Below, piece after piece: positions 1-22,000 of a stretch of 64,000 nucleotides of DNA. Position numbers and translations under genes: made by a program. Numbering within the stretch: position 1 is the stretch's first letter; each line of letters starts with the position of its first letter. This DNA is from Opisthocomus hoazin (lineage: Eukaryota > Chordata > Aves > Opisthocomiformes > Opisthocomidae), in assembly GCF_030867145.1 (NCBI RefSeq), contig NC_134417.1:6611577-6675576 (forward strand), read 5' to 3'. The notes beneath the pieces are model-generated. The model had not been told where the DNA came from. It did not search any database and was given only the letters and a program-made list of their open reading frames with translations.

Positions 1-400
1 TCCCAGCGGCAGCACAGCTGGCTGCAGGTGTCCCCTCCGTCTCCTGCCCTGGTCCCCCGTGGCTTTTCGCTGGGATTTGCCCCTTGGGTCCTGGGCAGCA
101 GCTCACAGGCATTTCCAGCATCCAGAGCCTGGCAGGGTGGGTCCCATCCCCAGCTCCTGGGGACACACGGGACACCCGGCCCTGAGGTGTGCCACGGCTC
201 CGGGTGGGGGACGGGTCTCCCTGGTATGCTGCATGGAGTAGCAAGGAGGGAAGGCGGCCATGTGAGGGGCTAGTTTGGATCAGCCAGCATCCCTGCACCA
301 CAGGCCATCCTCCAAAATGACAGCATCAGCCCTTAGCGGAGAGGAGATGCCCGTGGATTGGTGGGTGCTGTGCCCACAGTGCCCACCCTGCGCCTTGCAG
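1..400 (+). other. DGKG: DGKG intron, 5' part cut by window edge
   Basis: GC-rich sequence with no recognisable coding exon. The exon that should precede 401, carrying the end of the first C1 finger, is not here. A stretch near the left edge ending ctgcag|gtgtcc could mimic an exon end, but its translation does not match DGKG. Confidence 0.6.
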
Positions 401-10129
<9,729 letters not shown>

Positions 10130-13100
10130 GCAGCACGCAAGGAGCCGTGGCCCAGAGGCACTCAGCATCCCAGACACCTGCCCACTGTGGGGGATCCCCA
10201 AATCCCCGCTCCGCAGCGGGGAGAGAGACCACCCCCCAAGTGCAGCGGGGATGATTTGTCCTGGGAAGGTGTTGGATGCTCCTTCCCAACCACCACAAGC
10301 GTCTTCTCCAGCCGGCATGGAAGCAGTGGGCGAAGGATAGCTGATGCGCAGGGAGCGCGTTCGCCGGAGCAGTGCTAGGACTGGGGTTTTATTTTCCTTT
10401 TATTTAAATAACTCCCCCCACCCTCCCCAGCAGAGACGTGCTCCTGAGGAAACGCCAAGCTTCACTTATTTATTTTTAATCCTCTTGAAGGACACTCAGT
10501 GTTTTGCTGCACTGGCTTTCTGTCCACCAACCCTTGCACGTTGGAGAAGTTATTTGTTTTCTTAGCCTAGAGGAGACAGTCTGTGCCATTCCGGCTAGCG
10601 CTTCTGGGCCGGTTTTAAGCCTTCGCTGCTGGCCCTGGGAGCTGTGAGGTGTGGGACAGGCTGGTGACAGATGGCACCTGGGCTGTGGGGACAAGTGCAG
10701 GGTGGACAGGAGAAGACCGCGTTTTGACCTGGAAATGGCAGAAAAGGGATTTTGGGAGGAGCTGCTGACCCTGGGAAACCCCTGCGCCCCGGCTCTGGGC
10801 TTCATGTTCATATTTATGTATTTATTTGGGGGTCACCTTTTTATGAGCCTGGGTTAGATGCAAACGCCCCCTCCCTTCTCCGCTGGCTGTCTCCCACGGC
10901 ACTTCCTCCCACGTGGACTTTCCTTTCTCCTAAAGCCTGCCAGCCCGTGCCAGGGGCTGGGGACCCTGGGGACAGACATCTGGAAGCTCTTTGCGCTTGG
11001 AAGTGCGCCCTTCGCCTTTTTACACATCTCCCCAGGTGCTTCGCCACACCAATGTTCTCCCAGCAGTGTCCGGTGCTGTCTCTGATGCCCCTGGATGGCT
11101 GCAGGGAGCTGCTGCACCTTGGTTTCCACATGGCCAGATCTCCCCCAGACCAACCCTGAAGCCGAGGAGCTTCGCAGAAGCTGCTGCCAGCCCGCTGCCT
11201 GCACGGGTGCCCAATGCTCGCTGCCCAGCCACTCCTTTTCTCTGTGCCCAGCCAGCTGCCAGCACCCAGCCGGGACCCATGGGCAGGTTTCGGTGGCATC
11301 ACCCGTGGGTCCCCCACCAGGCATGTGGGGACAGACCGCAGGACGCAGCGTCTCTCCAGGATGCGACGGGGATCAGAAAACAGCCAAAGGCATGGAGGAG
11401 GCGGTGGTGTGGATGTGTGCCCCGCTTCACTGAGCTCCCAGAAGCCGGGAGTTGGCAGAACCGGCCCACAGAAAGGGCTGCTGGTTGCTTCTGCAGGCAC
11501 CCACTGCCTCCCACGGTGGCTGTGCATGGGGGGACGCGTGGCTCCCGAGTCGGGCCCTGCTCCCAGGCAGCTCCCTCGGGTCTGGCCGAGGCCCCTGTGC
11601 CGCCGTGAGCAGCACGTGTTCCGTGGTTGTTGCTGCAGGCAGGAAAACCACTGCTTGTCCCCGCTACGCCCCTGCCACAGGGCAGCAAGCCCCGGCTAGG
11701 ACAAGCCATCCTCTCCTCCCTGGTGACCCAGCGCCCGGTCTCTTCTCATGCCGCAGGTCCTTATTCAGTATCACCCCCCTGGCAGCGTGGAGGGTGCTTC
11801 CATCATGATGTTTCAGTGAACAGTGAGTTGAAACGGAGCACTCACTCAGGCTTGAACTTGGGGCCATTTCTGGCAGTGGCCGTAGGGCCCTGCTGACACG
11901 GGCACCTCAGGGGAGCCCCAGCCGGGCTCCAGCCCCTGAGTCCCCCCCACAGCCGGGCGCAGGAGGCAGCTCTGGGGGGTTACCACAGCTCCCTCCCCTC
12001 CTGCCCTCTGCACCAGCACCAGGCAGGGCCAGGGCGAGTGTGGGGGGGCACGTACCTGGGCACATGGGCACGCTCCACCCGCAGTGCATAAATCCACCCT
12101 CCTCCTCCTCATCACCCCGGGCAGCCATTAATGAGTAGCCAGGTGAAAGCGCGTGGGAGCTGAGCCAAAGAGACCCCGGGTCCCATGGACCAGCGGGCTC
12201 CGTTTCCCCAGCCCCTCCGCGACGGCAGCTGTGCCTTGCAGCCCCCATGCTTGGGGAGGGTGAAAGGAAAAAAACCTCGGCCATCTGCAGAGCTTTGCAG
12301 GGTGGTGGGTTTGATGACAACACACAAGGTCAGCAGTGTTTGTAGCAGCAGGTTTGGCTCCGTTTCCCTGCCCGCTCGGCCTCAGCCCAGTGTTTTAGCC
12401 CATGGCTCTGGTCAGAAAGTGCCTGTATGGAATCAGCAATGGTTTTCACCACAGAGCTGCTCCTTGCACCCAGTCATGGTTTGCTGCACGGCAGGCAAAG
12501 AGCAGCGCTCGGGTCTCTCTGACGGTGGTGGCACAGCCAGGGGAAGCAAGCAGGCGCCCGCACCTCCGGGTCTGGCAGCGTGCCGGGGGCGAGGAACGCT
12601 CGTTTGAGCTCAGAGCCAGGGGGGAGCACTCAGGGCATGGGGAGTCCAGGGCCACCACGCTGGGCCAGTGGGATGATGAGACACCAGCACTGGTCTGCCA
12701 CGAGTGCCGGGCTGATGGAAGCAGCCCTTTCTGATGAGGAGGGAGATGGTCCCTGCCACCTCCCCCAGCGGGACGCAGCTTCAGTCTGCTCCCACCATGC
12801 CAAAGCCATGGTTCAATGGGCCTAGCGGCTAACGACCTCCTTAGTCCAATGGTGCAAAGGTCTCCAGCCCAGGGGGGGACCCGGCTGTCCCTGGCTCCAG
12901 GGAGGAACATGCCACACAGCTGAGGGGCACGTGAGGCTCTGAACACGCCACCTCCCTTGGTGTCCCCCAGCTCAGCCCCGTTCATCCCCCAGAGACCGCA
13001 GGACGGACCGGGAGCCCCCAAACACCCTCCAGCCCCAGGGCCTGGTGCCAGTGAGCGAGCACCCCACTGAGCCAGCGCTGTGCTCCCCAAGAGCTGGGAA

Positions 13101-13265
13101 CCCCATTCCAGTGGGAGCCCCAGTGCAGCGCCAGCCCCGTCCACCCGCTCTGTGTGTAGCCGTGGTTGCCTGCATGGAAATGGCCTCCGTAGCATAGTGC
13201 GTGTTGCCGTGTACACCTGGACTGCTGTGGGCTCGCCTCAAATAAAGATGGTGATGAAACCGTCG
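10130..13265 (+). other. DGKG: DGKG 3'UTR
   Basis: Begins after the TAA at 10129. The first good polyadenylation signal with a GT-rich downstream sequence is AATAAA at 13241-13246, so the 3'UTR would be about 3.1 kb. It contains AU-rich clusters at about 10463-10480 and 10811-10828 with overlapping ATTTA pentamers. The extent is inferred; transcript ends would settle it. Confidence 0.6.
13241..13246 (+). promoter_or_regulatory. DGKG: Candidate polyadenylation signal of DGKG
   Basis: Canonical AATAAA followed within 10-25 bases by gatggtgatgaaac and a GT-rich stretch. It lies in GC-rich sequence where AATAAA is rare, and upstream of the ETV5 CpG island. Confidence 0.6.
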
Positions 13266-14799
13266 GCTGGTCCTGGGGCACGCTGGGGTTCCTCGCTTCC
13301 TGGCCAGGCGCGGGGTCTCCACCTCTGGGGACTCCGACGGGGCCGGGGCGCCGGGGCCGAAGGGGCGTTGTCAGCAGCAGCGCGATGGGACGGCGCTCGG
13401 CACGAGCTGCAACTGGCTAAATCTGGAGCTTGCAATTTTTATTTTTTTTCTCCCAAGCAGGCTCTAAATTTAGCAGGTGCCGGTCGCCATCCCCCCTCCC
13501 AGCCCTGGCTCTCCAGGGCCTTTGGCTCTTCCCAGGGCACCCCTGCGGCCGCCCACCTGCTGCCCTCAACCCCCGTCGCTGCTCCCTGTGCTGGGTGGCA
13601 TCAAGAGGCCCAGGGGTGCTGAGCAGCCCCCGGCCAGTGCGGGGCCGCAGACGCCGTGGGTCACCAGTTGTGCCCAGCTCTGGGATGACCTGGCTTGCCC
13701 CTGGCAGCCCGCCTTGCTCCTCAGCCCAGGTTTTGCCACCTGCCTGTTTGTGTGTCATCTGCTAATTTTACCAGCGGTGATTTAATCCTGGTTGCCTGCA
13801 TGCGGAGGGGAAGTGAGAGCGCCAGCGCCTGCGCAGCCTCCCGGGAGCCTTCCGCAGGCGGCAAGGACACCTCGTGCCCTCTGCGGGCTTCCCCCCCCAG
13901 CATGCACGCACCCGGCTGGCCATGCATCTTGGCAGCCCCCCTATTTCACCTGGGGACACAATGGGGGACAAGCTACCTGCCACTACCAGCATCATCGCTG
14001 AGGGATGGTGGTGGCCCTGGGAGACACTGGCAGCTCATCAGTACCCCAGCATCAGCAGAGAAAGTCCCACCAGCCGCCCAGAGACGTGCTGGGCAGCTCT
14101 CCCAGGACACCGGCAAGCCCATGACCAGAGGCTAGGGATTTCAAAATGGTCAGGACAACCCCATCCCATCAGCCTTACTAACCCCTGGGCATCTTCCCAG
14201 GATCTGAGCAGAAGGCTTCCCTCCTTCCCAAGCTGAGAAGAGCTGTATTTAACTGGGCAATTGCCCTTGGTTCTCCCTTCTCCAGCAGTAATTTCTCCGT
14301 CTCACTCCATGACAATGCAAGGCCTCCACACAGTTCATTTATCCTGTGCAAACTGCTGCATCCGCCACGAGCGGCCACTGGCAGGGCTCCATGGTGGGTC
14401 TCACCACCTTCATTTCCAGGTGGGGAAACTGAGGCACTTGGCAGAGCACTGCAGGGGTGGGGGGCCTGGCAGACCCCAGCAGCATGGCTCTGTCTTAAAC
14501 TCATTCGCAGTCCTCTGTGCTATTTGCAGTTCTCCCAGGGCTTGCGTCCATGAATGCGCTTGGCGGGATCCATGGCCAGGGCAGCCCTAAAGCTCCTTCA
14601 GGTGGGAACTGTTTTCCCTATGGCCTCCTCCAATGAGCCCTTCTCAAAAGCAAATCTGGCTCCATGGTACCTGCAGAAGAAAGGCTGCCAAAGCCGGCGT
14701 CAGGCATGGGTTAGCCCCAGGCTCGCGGGGGCACCTGTGTGACGCCACCCTGCTGGTGCAAAACCGCCTCCCGAGAAAGCAGGGGGAACCCATAGCCTG
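13266..14799. other. DGKG-ETV5 intergenic spacer
   Basis: About 1.5 kb between the putative DGKG poly(A) site and the ETV5 CpG island. No gene recognised. It may hold ETV5 promoter-proximal elements. Confidence 0.6.
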
Positions 14800-15970
14800 C
14801 GCAGAGGGGACCCCACGGCGTGCGAGGCCCGAGGTCCACCCTGCCAGCAGAACTTGCTGTGCGGCAGGTCCTCGGGCGCGGCGTACAGGGAGCCGGCCCC
14901 CCCCTCCCCCCCACGTCCAGATCCGGATCCGGTCCGGTCCCTCGGGCTGTCCCACCAACCCCTCAAGGCCGCCCCTTAACCCCCCAGCCCCCCTCCTGGA
15001 GAAGGCCGCGGCCCCTTTAAATCCCGCGCTGCCCCAGCCCCACCCGCCAGCCTCTTCCCCCTTCTATTTTTTTATGAATGAAAAACGTTCTCGGCGGAGC
15101 CATGCAAATCGCGCCGCGCCCATTGGCTGTCGCCGCCCCCGCCCATCCATCCGTTCTCAATGGTGCTCGGCGGAGCGGCGCGCGGGCGGGCGCGCAGGGG
15201 TCCCGCAGCCAGTCAGGCGGCGCGGGCGGCCGGGCGGCGGCTCCCCATTGGGCGGCGCGGAGGGTAAACAAGCGGCGCGGGGCGGGGCGGTAGCGGAGGA
15301 GGCCGCTGGCTGGGGGCTGCGGGCCGGCGCAGAGCGGAGCGCGGCGCGGCGCGGCGCGGCGCTCGGTGCCCGGTGCCCGGTGCGGAGCGGCGCCTTCCCC
15401 GGCCCGGCCCCGGCTCGCCCCGCGGCGGCGGAGCCCGAGTCCGCGGCGCCCCGGCCGGGTACGCGGGGCCTTGGCGGCTGGGCGCGGCGCGGCGGGGGCG
15501 GTGTTTATGAATGGCGCGGGCCGCGCGGCGTGAATGGCGGGGGGCGCGCGCGTGCGGGAGCGCGCGCGCGAGGGGGACGGGGGGGGGGGGGGAGGCGGAG
15601 TTTATGAATGGGGCGCGCGGGGCGGCGTGGGAACGGGCCCGGCCGCGGCGCGGCCCTGCAGCGCCGAGCACCGGGAGGGGCGGCGGGAGGCGAGGCGGCC
15701 CCGCCGGTGTCCCTCCGCCCGCTGCCACGACGCGTGATGTCGCGGCCGTGCCTGTAGAGATCGGGTGATATCACGAGCCGGGGGGCTGCGACCCGCCACG
15801 GCAGGAGCGGGCCCGGCTCCCCGGGGAGGCGACAGGGGCCGGGGCCTGATCCTGACCCCCCTCTCCTCTCCAGCCCCCGCCGCGCACCTGCCGCAGCCCG
15901 GCCGGGGACCCCCTTCCCGGGCCGGCGTCGATGCTGAGCGGGCCGGGGGCTCTGCCCGCCTCCCCCGCAC
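14800..15970 (+). promoter_or_regulatory. ETV5: CpG island and promoter region of ETV5
   Basis: Extremely CpG-dense sequence just before the ETV5 start codon. Visible elements: octamer ATGCAAAT at 15102-15109, two inverted CCAAT boxes (ATTGG at 15122-15126 and 15247-15251), GC boxes (ggggcggggcgg) near 15277-15290, a G14 run at 15579-15592, and three copies of TTTATGAATG at 15071, 15504 and 15601. No convincing TATA box close to a start site is seen, so initiation is probably dispersed. A noncoding first exon ending near 15458 (ccgg|gtacgc) and an acceptor ctctccag at 15873 are possible but unproven. Confidence 0.7.
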
Positions 15971-15971
15971 C

Positions 15972-16016
15972 ATGGACGGCTTCTACGACCAGCAGGTTCC
16001 CTTCATGGGTCCCGGG
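15972..16016 (+). CDS. ETV5: ETV5 coding exon 1
   Basis: Encodes [15 protein letters not shown], the diagnostic ETV5 N-terminus. Kozak context cacc-ATG-G, donor gtaagt. The exon probably continues 5' as untranslated sequence to an acceptor ending at 15873. Confidence 0.96.
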
Positions 16017-19000
16017 GTAAGTTTGCCCTGTGCCTCCCTCCCCGCCCCTTGCTGGGGACACCCCCGGCCTTGGGGACACCCTGGCCCCGGGCGCTGCCGC
16101 CCTGCCGAAACGCTTTCGCCCTGGTTCTTGCAGAAGTCCTGCGCAGAGGAGGGCCGAGGCCGGCCAGGGTCTGATAGGAAAAGGAAATTTTTGGAGACCG
16201 ATCTGGCCCACGACTCGGAAGGTAGGGAGGGCTGGCCCAGGCGGCCGTGGCCCCGCGAGGCCGCTCTCCTTGCGTTCCTCGGTTTAGGCATAATCCTGCG
16301 AATAATGGCAGTTTTATTTATTCTTCTGTGGAGCGCATAAGTCTTTCACTCTGTTCCAGAGCTCTTCCAGGATCTCAGCCAGCTTCAAGAGGCCTGGCTA
16401 GCTGAAGGCAAGTCTCTGCCTTTTGCTGTGTAAAATCTCTCCGTGAGTGTTTTTCTGAGAACAGAAAACGCCATAAAAACACTTCATTTTTGTTTCTTTA
16501 GCTCAGGTTCCCGATGACGAACAGTTTGTCCCAGATTTCCAGTCTGACAACCGTAAGTGATTGTTCTGGGTTTTTGTTTTCCGGGGGGCAAAGCGTTTGG
16601 ATACCCGTGCAAAACCTTGCGCTGGGTTTGGAGCCGCTTCCTCTGGAAAGCGGTTGTTGCTGGGACTGAAACTGTGAAATCAGATGTTTGGGAGAAAGCG
16701 CGTGCGGTTTGGGTTCATCGAGATGAAACTTGCAACGTCCTGTCTTTTGTGAACGGGGAACATCATAGCCAAACGCACGGAAATGTCTCTTAACTGGTCT
16801 CTGGGCTCCTCTGAGACGCGCTGCTTGTTCGTAGTAGTGTTGATTTGCTTATAAAGGCTCCGTTCCCTTTTCAAGTGGACGCGAGAGCCCGTGCTGGGCT
16901 CCTTGGTTAACCACAATCTCTGCAGTTTCTGGAGCTTTTTACAGTCCTGGCCCAGCGCTGCTGGCAAGAGTGGACCTGAGTGTTGAAACTTGAGCCGCTT
17001 TAAGCAGCATTAATCGCTGGCAAGCAAGCGCCTTGAAAAGGAGGCCAGTGAAAACGCAGTCCCTCTTGAATTGCATAAGAGCGAGAGTTGGTGCCGAGCC
17101 GCGGTTCGTTGCTGGAGTGGGTTGGCGGCGAGGGCAGGGGCTGGTTAATGGCGTGTGGTGCTTGCACAGCTCTCGGGCGCTGGCCCCTCCTTGGCGTTGG
17201 AGGGGAAGCGGGGCGGGGGGAGGGGGTGGAATCAGGATGTTTTCAGTCGTTACCTGGCAAACAGAAGTAGCAGCTTGGTGTTGGTGGCTGGGTTTTGCTG
17301 CTAAGCCAGACAGCTACGGAACTTAAAGGAAATCAAATTTAGCCTGCAGTCGAACAGATTTTTTCATTCCAGCTTTGTCACAGCATGCAGCAGGGTATCT
17401 TCTCCTACAGTAAACTCATGTTAATTATTGCTCTTTGATTACTTCTGAGTGGGAAGCTTGCCATTAAACTGTTCCAGACGGCCCAAGTTTCGGATGCGCT
17501 TTTTTCCCTTGTCTCCCCTGAGATAAAAGGCGAGCCCCGAGTCAGCAACGCGACTGGCTGTTGACATCCTAGCGCAGCCCGGCAGCTCTTGCTTGGAGCG
17601 GTAGAAACTGCAGCGTGCGTGGGAGGGTGGCTCTTAGAGCTGAAGCTGTTTCCAGTGCCTTTTGGCAGTCTCTTGTTTCCTTGTAACCTGAAGAGCTCAG
17701 AGAGGAGAGACAAACTTTTCTGGGCGATGCAGGGGAAAGGAGAGGAGGGGGAAAAAAAGAAAAGAAAAAAAGGCAAAAAAGCATTTGGTCAAAACTCTGA
17801 AATGTTCTCCTGACCTGCTCGGCCTCTGCAGCCTCGGTATTGAAACAACTTTGTCGCTTGAAAGATCTCCCTGTGTGACTCCCCGCTATAATAACCTTCC
17901 TTAACTTTCGGTTTTGACCCCATTGCTGCAGGGAATGTTGCTACATGTGCCGTGTTGAGTCTTGGAGATGCTCCCAACAGCAGCATCATTCTTGCCTTGC
18001 TGAAAAAAAACCCTTCACCGCATGGCAGCTGCCTGCAGCCCGGCTGCCACCATGTCGCTGTTCCTCGCTCTGTAGCTGAGGTCCCTGGCAGACACGGGCT
18101 TAAAATTGGAGTTCGGAGCAAAGTGCCGTAACGTGGCGGAGGGCGGCAGGTCGCTGTGCCGGGGAGGAAATCCCACCGTGGGGGTGGGGAAAGCAGGGCT
18201 CTTCTCAAGCAGGGATCGTTCTCGGTGCCCTGGACTGAGCGGCCAGAGGCCAGATTCGGTGCTCTTCAGCTACCTGGAGGAGCGTCAGATCCTCCCAGGA
18301 AGGCGTGGAGGCCGTGGGTGACTCCCACAGAGCTCACTGCGCTGCACCCCTGGCCAGCTGTAGGTGCAGGCTTGACAGCAGCACGGTCCGGGGAGAAGGG
18401 CTTATGTACGGCGTTGTATCTCAGTCAGTTGTTCACATAACTGGGGAGCAATGGGGTCATGCTGGGAAGATCAAACACCACGAGAGGCTTTGCCTTCGGC
18501 GGAGGTTTGCTCACAGGGGACTTGTGGCCCCCTGCACAGGCAGCGCGTGGCTAAAGCCACAGGCAGGGCGCGGAGCGGGGTTTCTTGCATGCCAAAAACG
18601 AAAGCAGGAGGTTTGTTTCTGAGGAAGGGTTGTTTGAACAAAGGAAAGCAGGAGCCTGGCTTCTATTTCTGGCTCTTCTCCTGGCGTGACCTTGGGTGTG
18701 TCCTGTAACACGGGGGAATGGAGGGGCAGGCGCGGAGCTTGGCTCCCAGGTGATGGCTTGAGTGGGTGCCAAGGTCCCAGCCAGTGGCCGGGCTGGAAGC
18801 GGTGGTTTGGTTGCCTTCCCCATGGCTCGGGCAGTGGGTGCCACCAGCAAAGGCAGCGTCCTCCACGCTTGGCCTCTTAGAGGTCCCATCACACTGATGG
18901 TTGGGGACAGCCTGCCCTATCCCCCAGCGAGGGATTCGGCAGCGATTCAAGGCCCCAGAATGGCTTTGGGGTGTCACCTTTCCCACAGGAGACCTCTTGG

Positions 19001-22000
19001 CTGAAGGTTGACGTTTGGGGCATCTCCAGCTTGACTGACAGTACGGCACTGGGGTGGGGGCGTACACCTGAGCACCCCCCCCCCCCATCTTCCCCTCCCG
19101 GTTGTGCCGCCTTGCCAGCTGGGCACAACAACTACACACGCAGCCGGTCCCCTTGCCTGGCCGCCCCGCGGTCCTTCCATCCCCCGGGGCTGAAGCAGCC
19201 CAGAGAGGGGCCGTCAGGCGCCTATGGGTGCTCTCGCTGCTCCCATGGCTCAGTCCCGGTGTGGGTGTGCCGAGGCGTGTTCTCCAGCCCTGCCTATGGT
19301 TAAGCTGCTCCCTCTGCCTATTTTTATATTTTTTTTAGCCTTTAATTACAGTGCCAAGCGCAGGACTGGAAAGGTTAAAAGCACTCATGCACCCGACGTG
19401 CCTTTGTGGCACTGGGCGCTGGGGCAGGGCATCTCCTTCCCTGGGAACCCTTCTGCTGCCTTCCCCGCTCCCTGCCTGGCCGCTCACCACTGGGGACCCA
19501 AAACCACCTCCTTCCCCCCAGAACTGCACCACCGGCCTCGGTGCCCGCCCTGGCTCCTGCCGCCGGGCGCCCCGGCCTCGCTGCCCTGGCCGGCCATGAG
19601 CTTGGCAGCGCTTGCCGAGCCGCGCCGGCCGGCCCCGCCGTGTTTGTGTAAGGAATCCAAACGTTGCACAAAGTCCAGGCTTGGCCAGCTGGTCTCTGTT
19701 AGGGTCTTAAGGCTCGTTTCCCTTTTCTTGAATGGCAGCGCTAAGCTCTGGGGAAATTTTTCTTTTCTTTTTTTTTTTTTTTCCTTCCCCTGGCCACATG
19801 AATGGAGCGCTCCAAATTGTTTGTGAATGGAGGGTGGTGCCTTTTTTTTTTTTTTCCCCCCCAATGAATAACCAGACCCCATTGTACGGCTGGCGGAAAA
19901 ACAACCCGCTCCAACAACGCGGAGCCTGTTAGGGAGAAACATGCCCGTGATAGGCAGCTGGAGCCTTTCCAAAGCCAGTTCCCCTTCCCTTGCTCGTGGC
20001 TCGTGGGGCGCCCGGGCTTTGCCACCGCCGTGCCGGCCCCCCGTTAAGGCCAGAAATGCTGAGAGCAGCAAAACTTTGCTGGGAGGGGGGAAGGAGGAGG
20101 GGGATAAATCCAGCTTGGGAGCCGGCGTGCGGGGGGCTGTGCTGGCTCAGCGCTGGGCTTCGTATTTCAAATCCTCCGGGGGGGGGGGGGGGGGTATGCC
20201 CTTGGTACCAGCTGTGCCGGGCTGTTGCGAGGGGGGAGTCAGCAGCTCTTTAAAGGTTTTGACAAATTAGGGGAGCAGCTAATTACCTGGCAAGCTGTGA
20301 ACAGTTGTCCTGGAGCGATTCGCTCCTCTTCCATAGCTGGGCTGTGTTTAGACTTTGCATGCACGAAGCTAATACTCCACTTCCGATTAGTCTTGGCTCT
20401 CCTCTGCAGGCACTATTTAGGTAAAGATCTCTGAGGCGCTTTCCCTTTCCTAGAGCGCCTGCTTTTAGAAATCAATTAGGTTAAGCATCTATTACTCGGT
20501 TTAAAATTATATATAGTGAGCGGGCTTGAGGGGCTGGGAAGGATTTGGTTTTAGTGGGACGTTTTCCACTTGAACTCATAAGATGGTGGGACCCCAGGAC
20601 TGGATCCGCTGGGTCCACCTTGGCTGGGGGAAGGTGGATCCCGTTTAGCTGCTTGCCGACTCTCTGGTCAGCTAATTGGGAGCTGGGTGTGCCCCAGCGA
20701 AGGCGAGCGGGTTGCTGTGTCCTGCTCACAAGCTCTCAGAGCTCCAGGCTGTTTCAATCCCCCTTGTTTCTTGCCCCATGGCTCAGGGAGGCAGCCGCTG
20801 CCTGTGGTGCCCGGGCTCATCTCCCCTCACTGATCAGCTTTTGGCCTGGCCCGGGCGCGTGACTCGTCCGTGGCTGTTGTTGAGCTGCCAGTTCCACTCT
20901 TGCAGCCCCCTTGCGCGCTGTGCTGTTCCCCTCTTGGGTCCCAGCAGGGGACGACTCTCCCTCCGTAAGCCATGTCCTGGGCCGGAGGGACGGTCCCAGC
21001 CCTGGGAGCAATGCCCTCTCCTGCAGAAGTCAGCCCTGACACCCCGGCTCGGTCCGCCGGCACGTCGGGGTCTGCTGGGGCATCATCCTGCCACGGTTTC
21101 GTTCCCTGATGCTCCAGCAGGAGAACTCGGCACCTGATTCCCAAGCGAAGAACACTCATAGGGATACTCCTAGGGGTGACATCCCCCGTTGCCCGCTCCT
21201 GCGCGGGTGAGCCTGTGTACTCCTTGTTCTTGTTGCAGTTGTCCTGCACGCCCCGCCGCCGGCAAAGATCAAGCGGGAGCTGCACAGCCCTTCCTCGGAG
21301 CTGTCGTCCTGCAGCCACGAGCAGGCTCTCTGCACCAGCTACGGGGACAAGTGCCTCTACAACTGCTGGTAGGTGGTGGGAAGGCAGAGATGCTGCCCAC
21401 GGACCCCTTGGGTTGTGGCGCGGGGACTCGTCTCGCTTGTCACTCTCTGCCATGCGGAGGTGTCCTTGTCAGCGTCGCCGTCAGCCCCCCGGCCCCTCTC
21501 CCCTCTGCAGTGCCTATGACAGGAAGCCCCCCGCCGGGTTCAAGCCATTAACGCCGCCCACCACGCCGGTGTCTCCCGCGCACCAGGGCTCGGCCCTGCC
21601 GCCGCCGGCCCCGGCCGTGCAGGCAGCTGCCCATGGGGCGGCCCCGGCCCCGCACCCGCTGCAGGAGCAGAGGCAGCAGACCTTTGCCGTGCCACGGCCG
21701 CCTCACCCGCCCATGCACATGCCAAAGATGATGTCTGAAAACCAATACCCCGCAGAGCACAGGTAAGGCTGCCCCTGCCCGAGTGAGCGTGGGCGTCTTG
21801 GGGGTGTTTATGGGGGGCTTTGGCTCTCTTGGGATGGATCGGTGGCCCCGAGCTGTGGGGAGAGAAGGGGAACGCCTGTCGCCTTGCTGCCGTCGTGGAC
21901 TGTGGGCCAGATGCTGCTGCCTGGGGGCCCGTGGAAGCCAATGCAGCAAAAGTTGCTGCTTCGCACTGGGACCTCATGGCTCTTGCTCCTCACGAGTCGG

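Noticed and set aside
1-40. Possible exon end ctgcag|gtgtcc at the left edge
   Set aside because: Translation in the required phase does not resemble the DGKG segment that precedes the second C1 finger.
14633-15607. 324-codon open frame through the ETV5 CpG island
   Set aside because: GC-rich sequence has few stop codons. The peptide is a low-complexity Arg/Ala/Gly/Pro string with no domain, and the region is clearly promoter.
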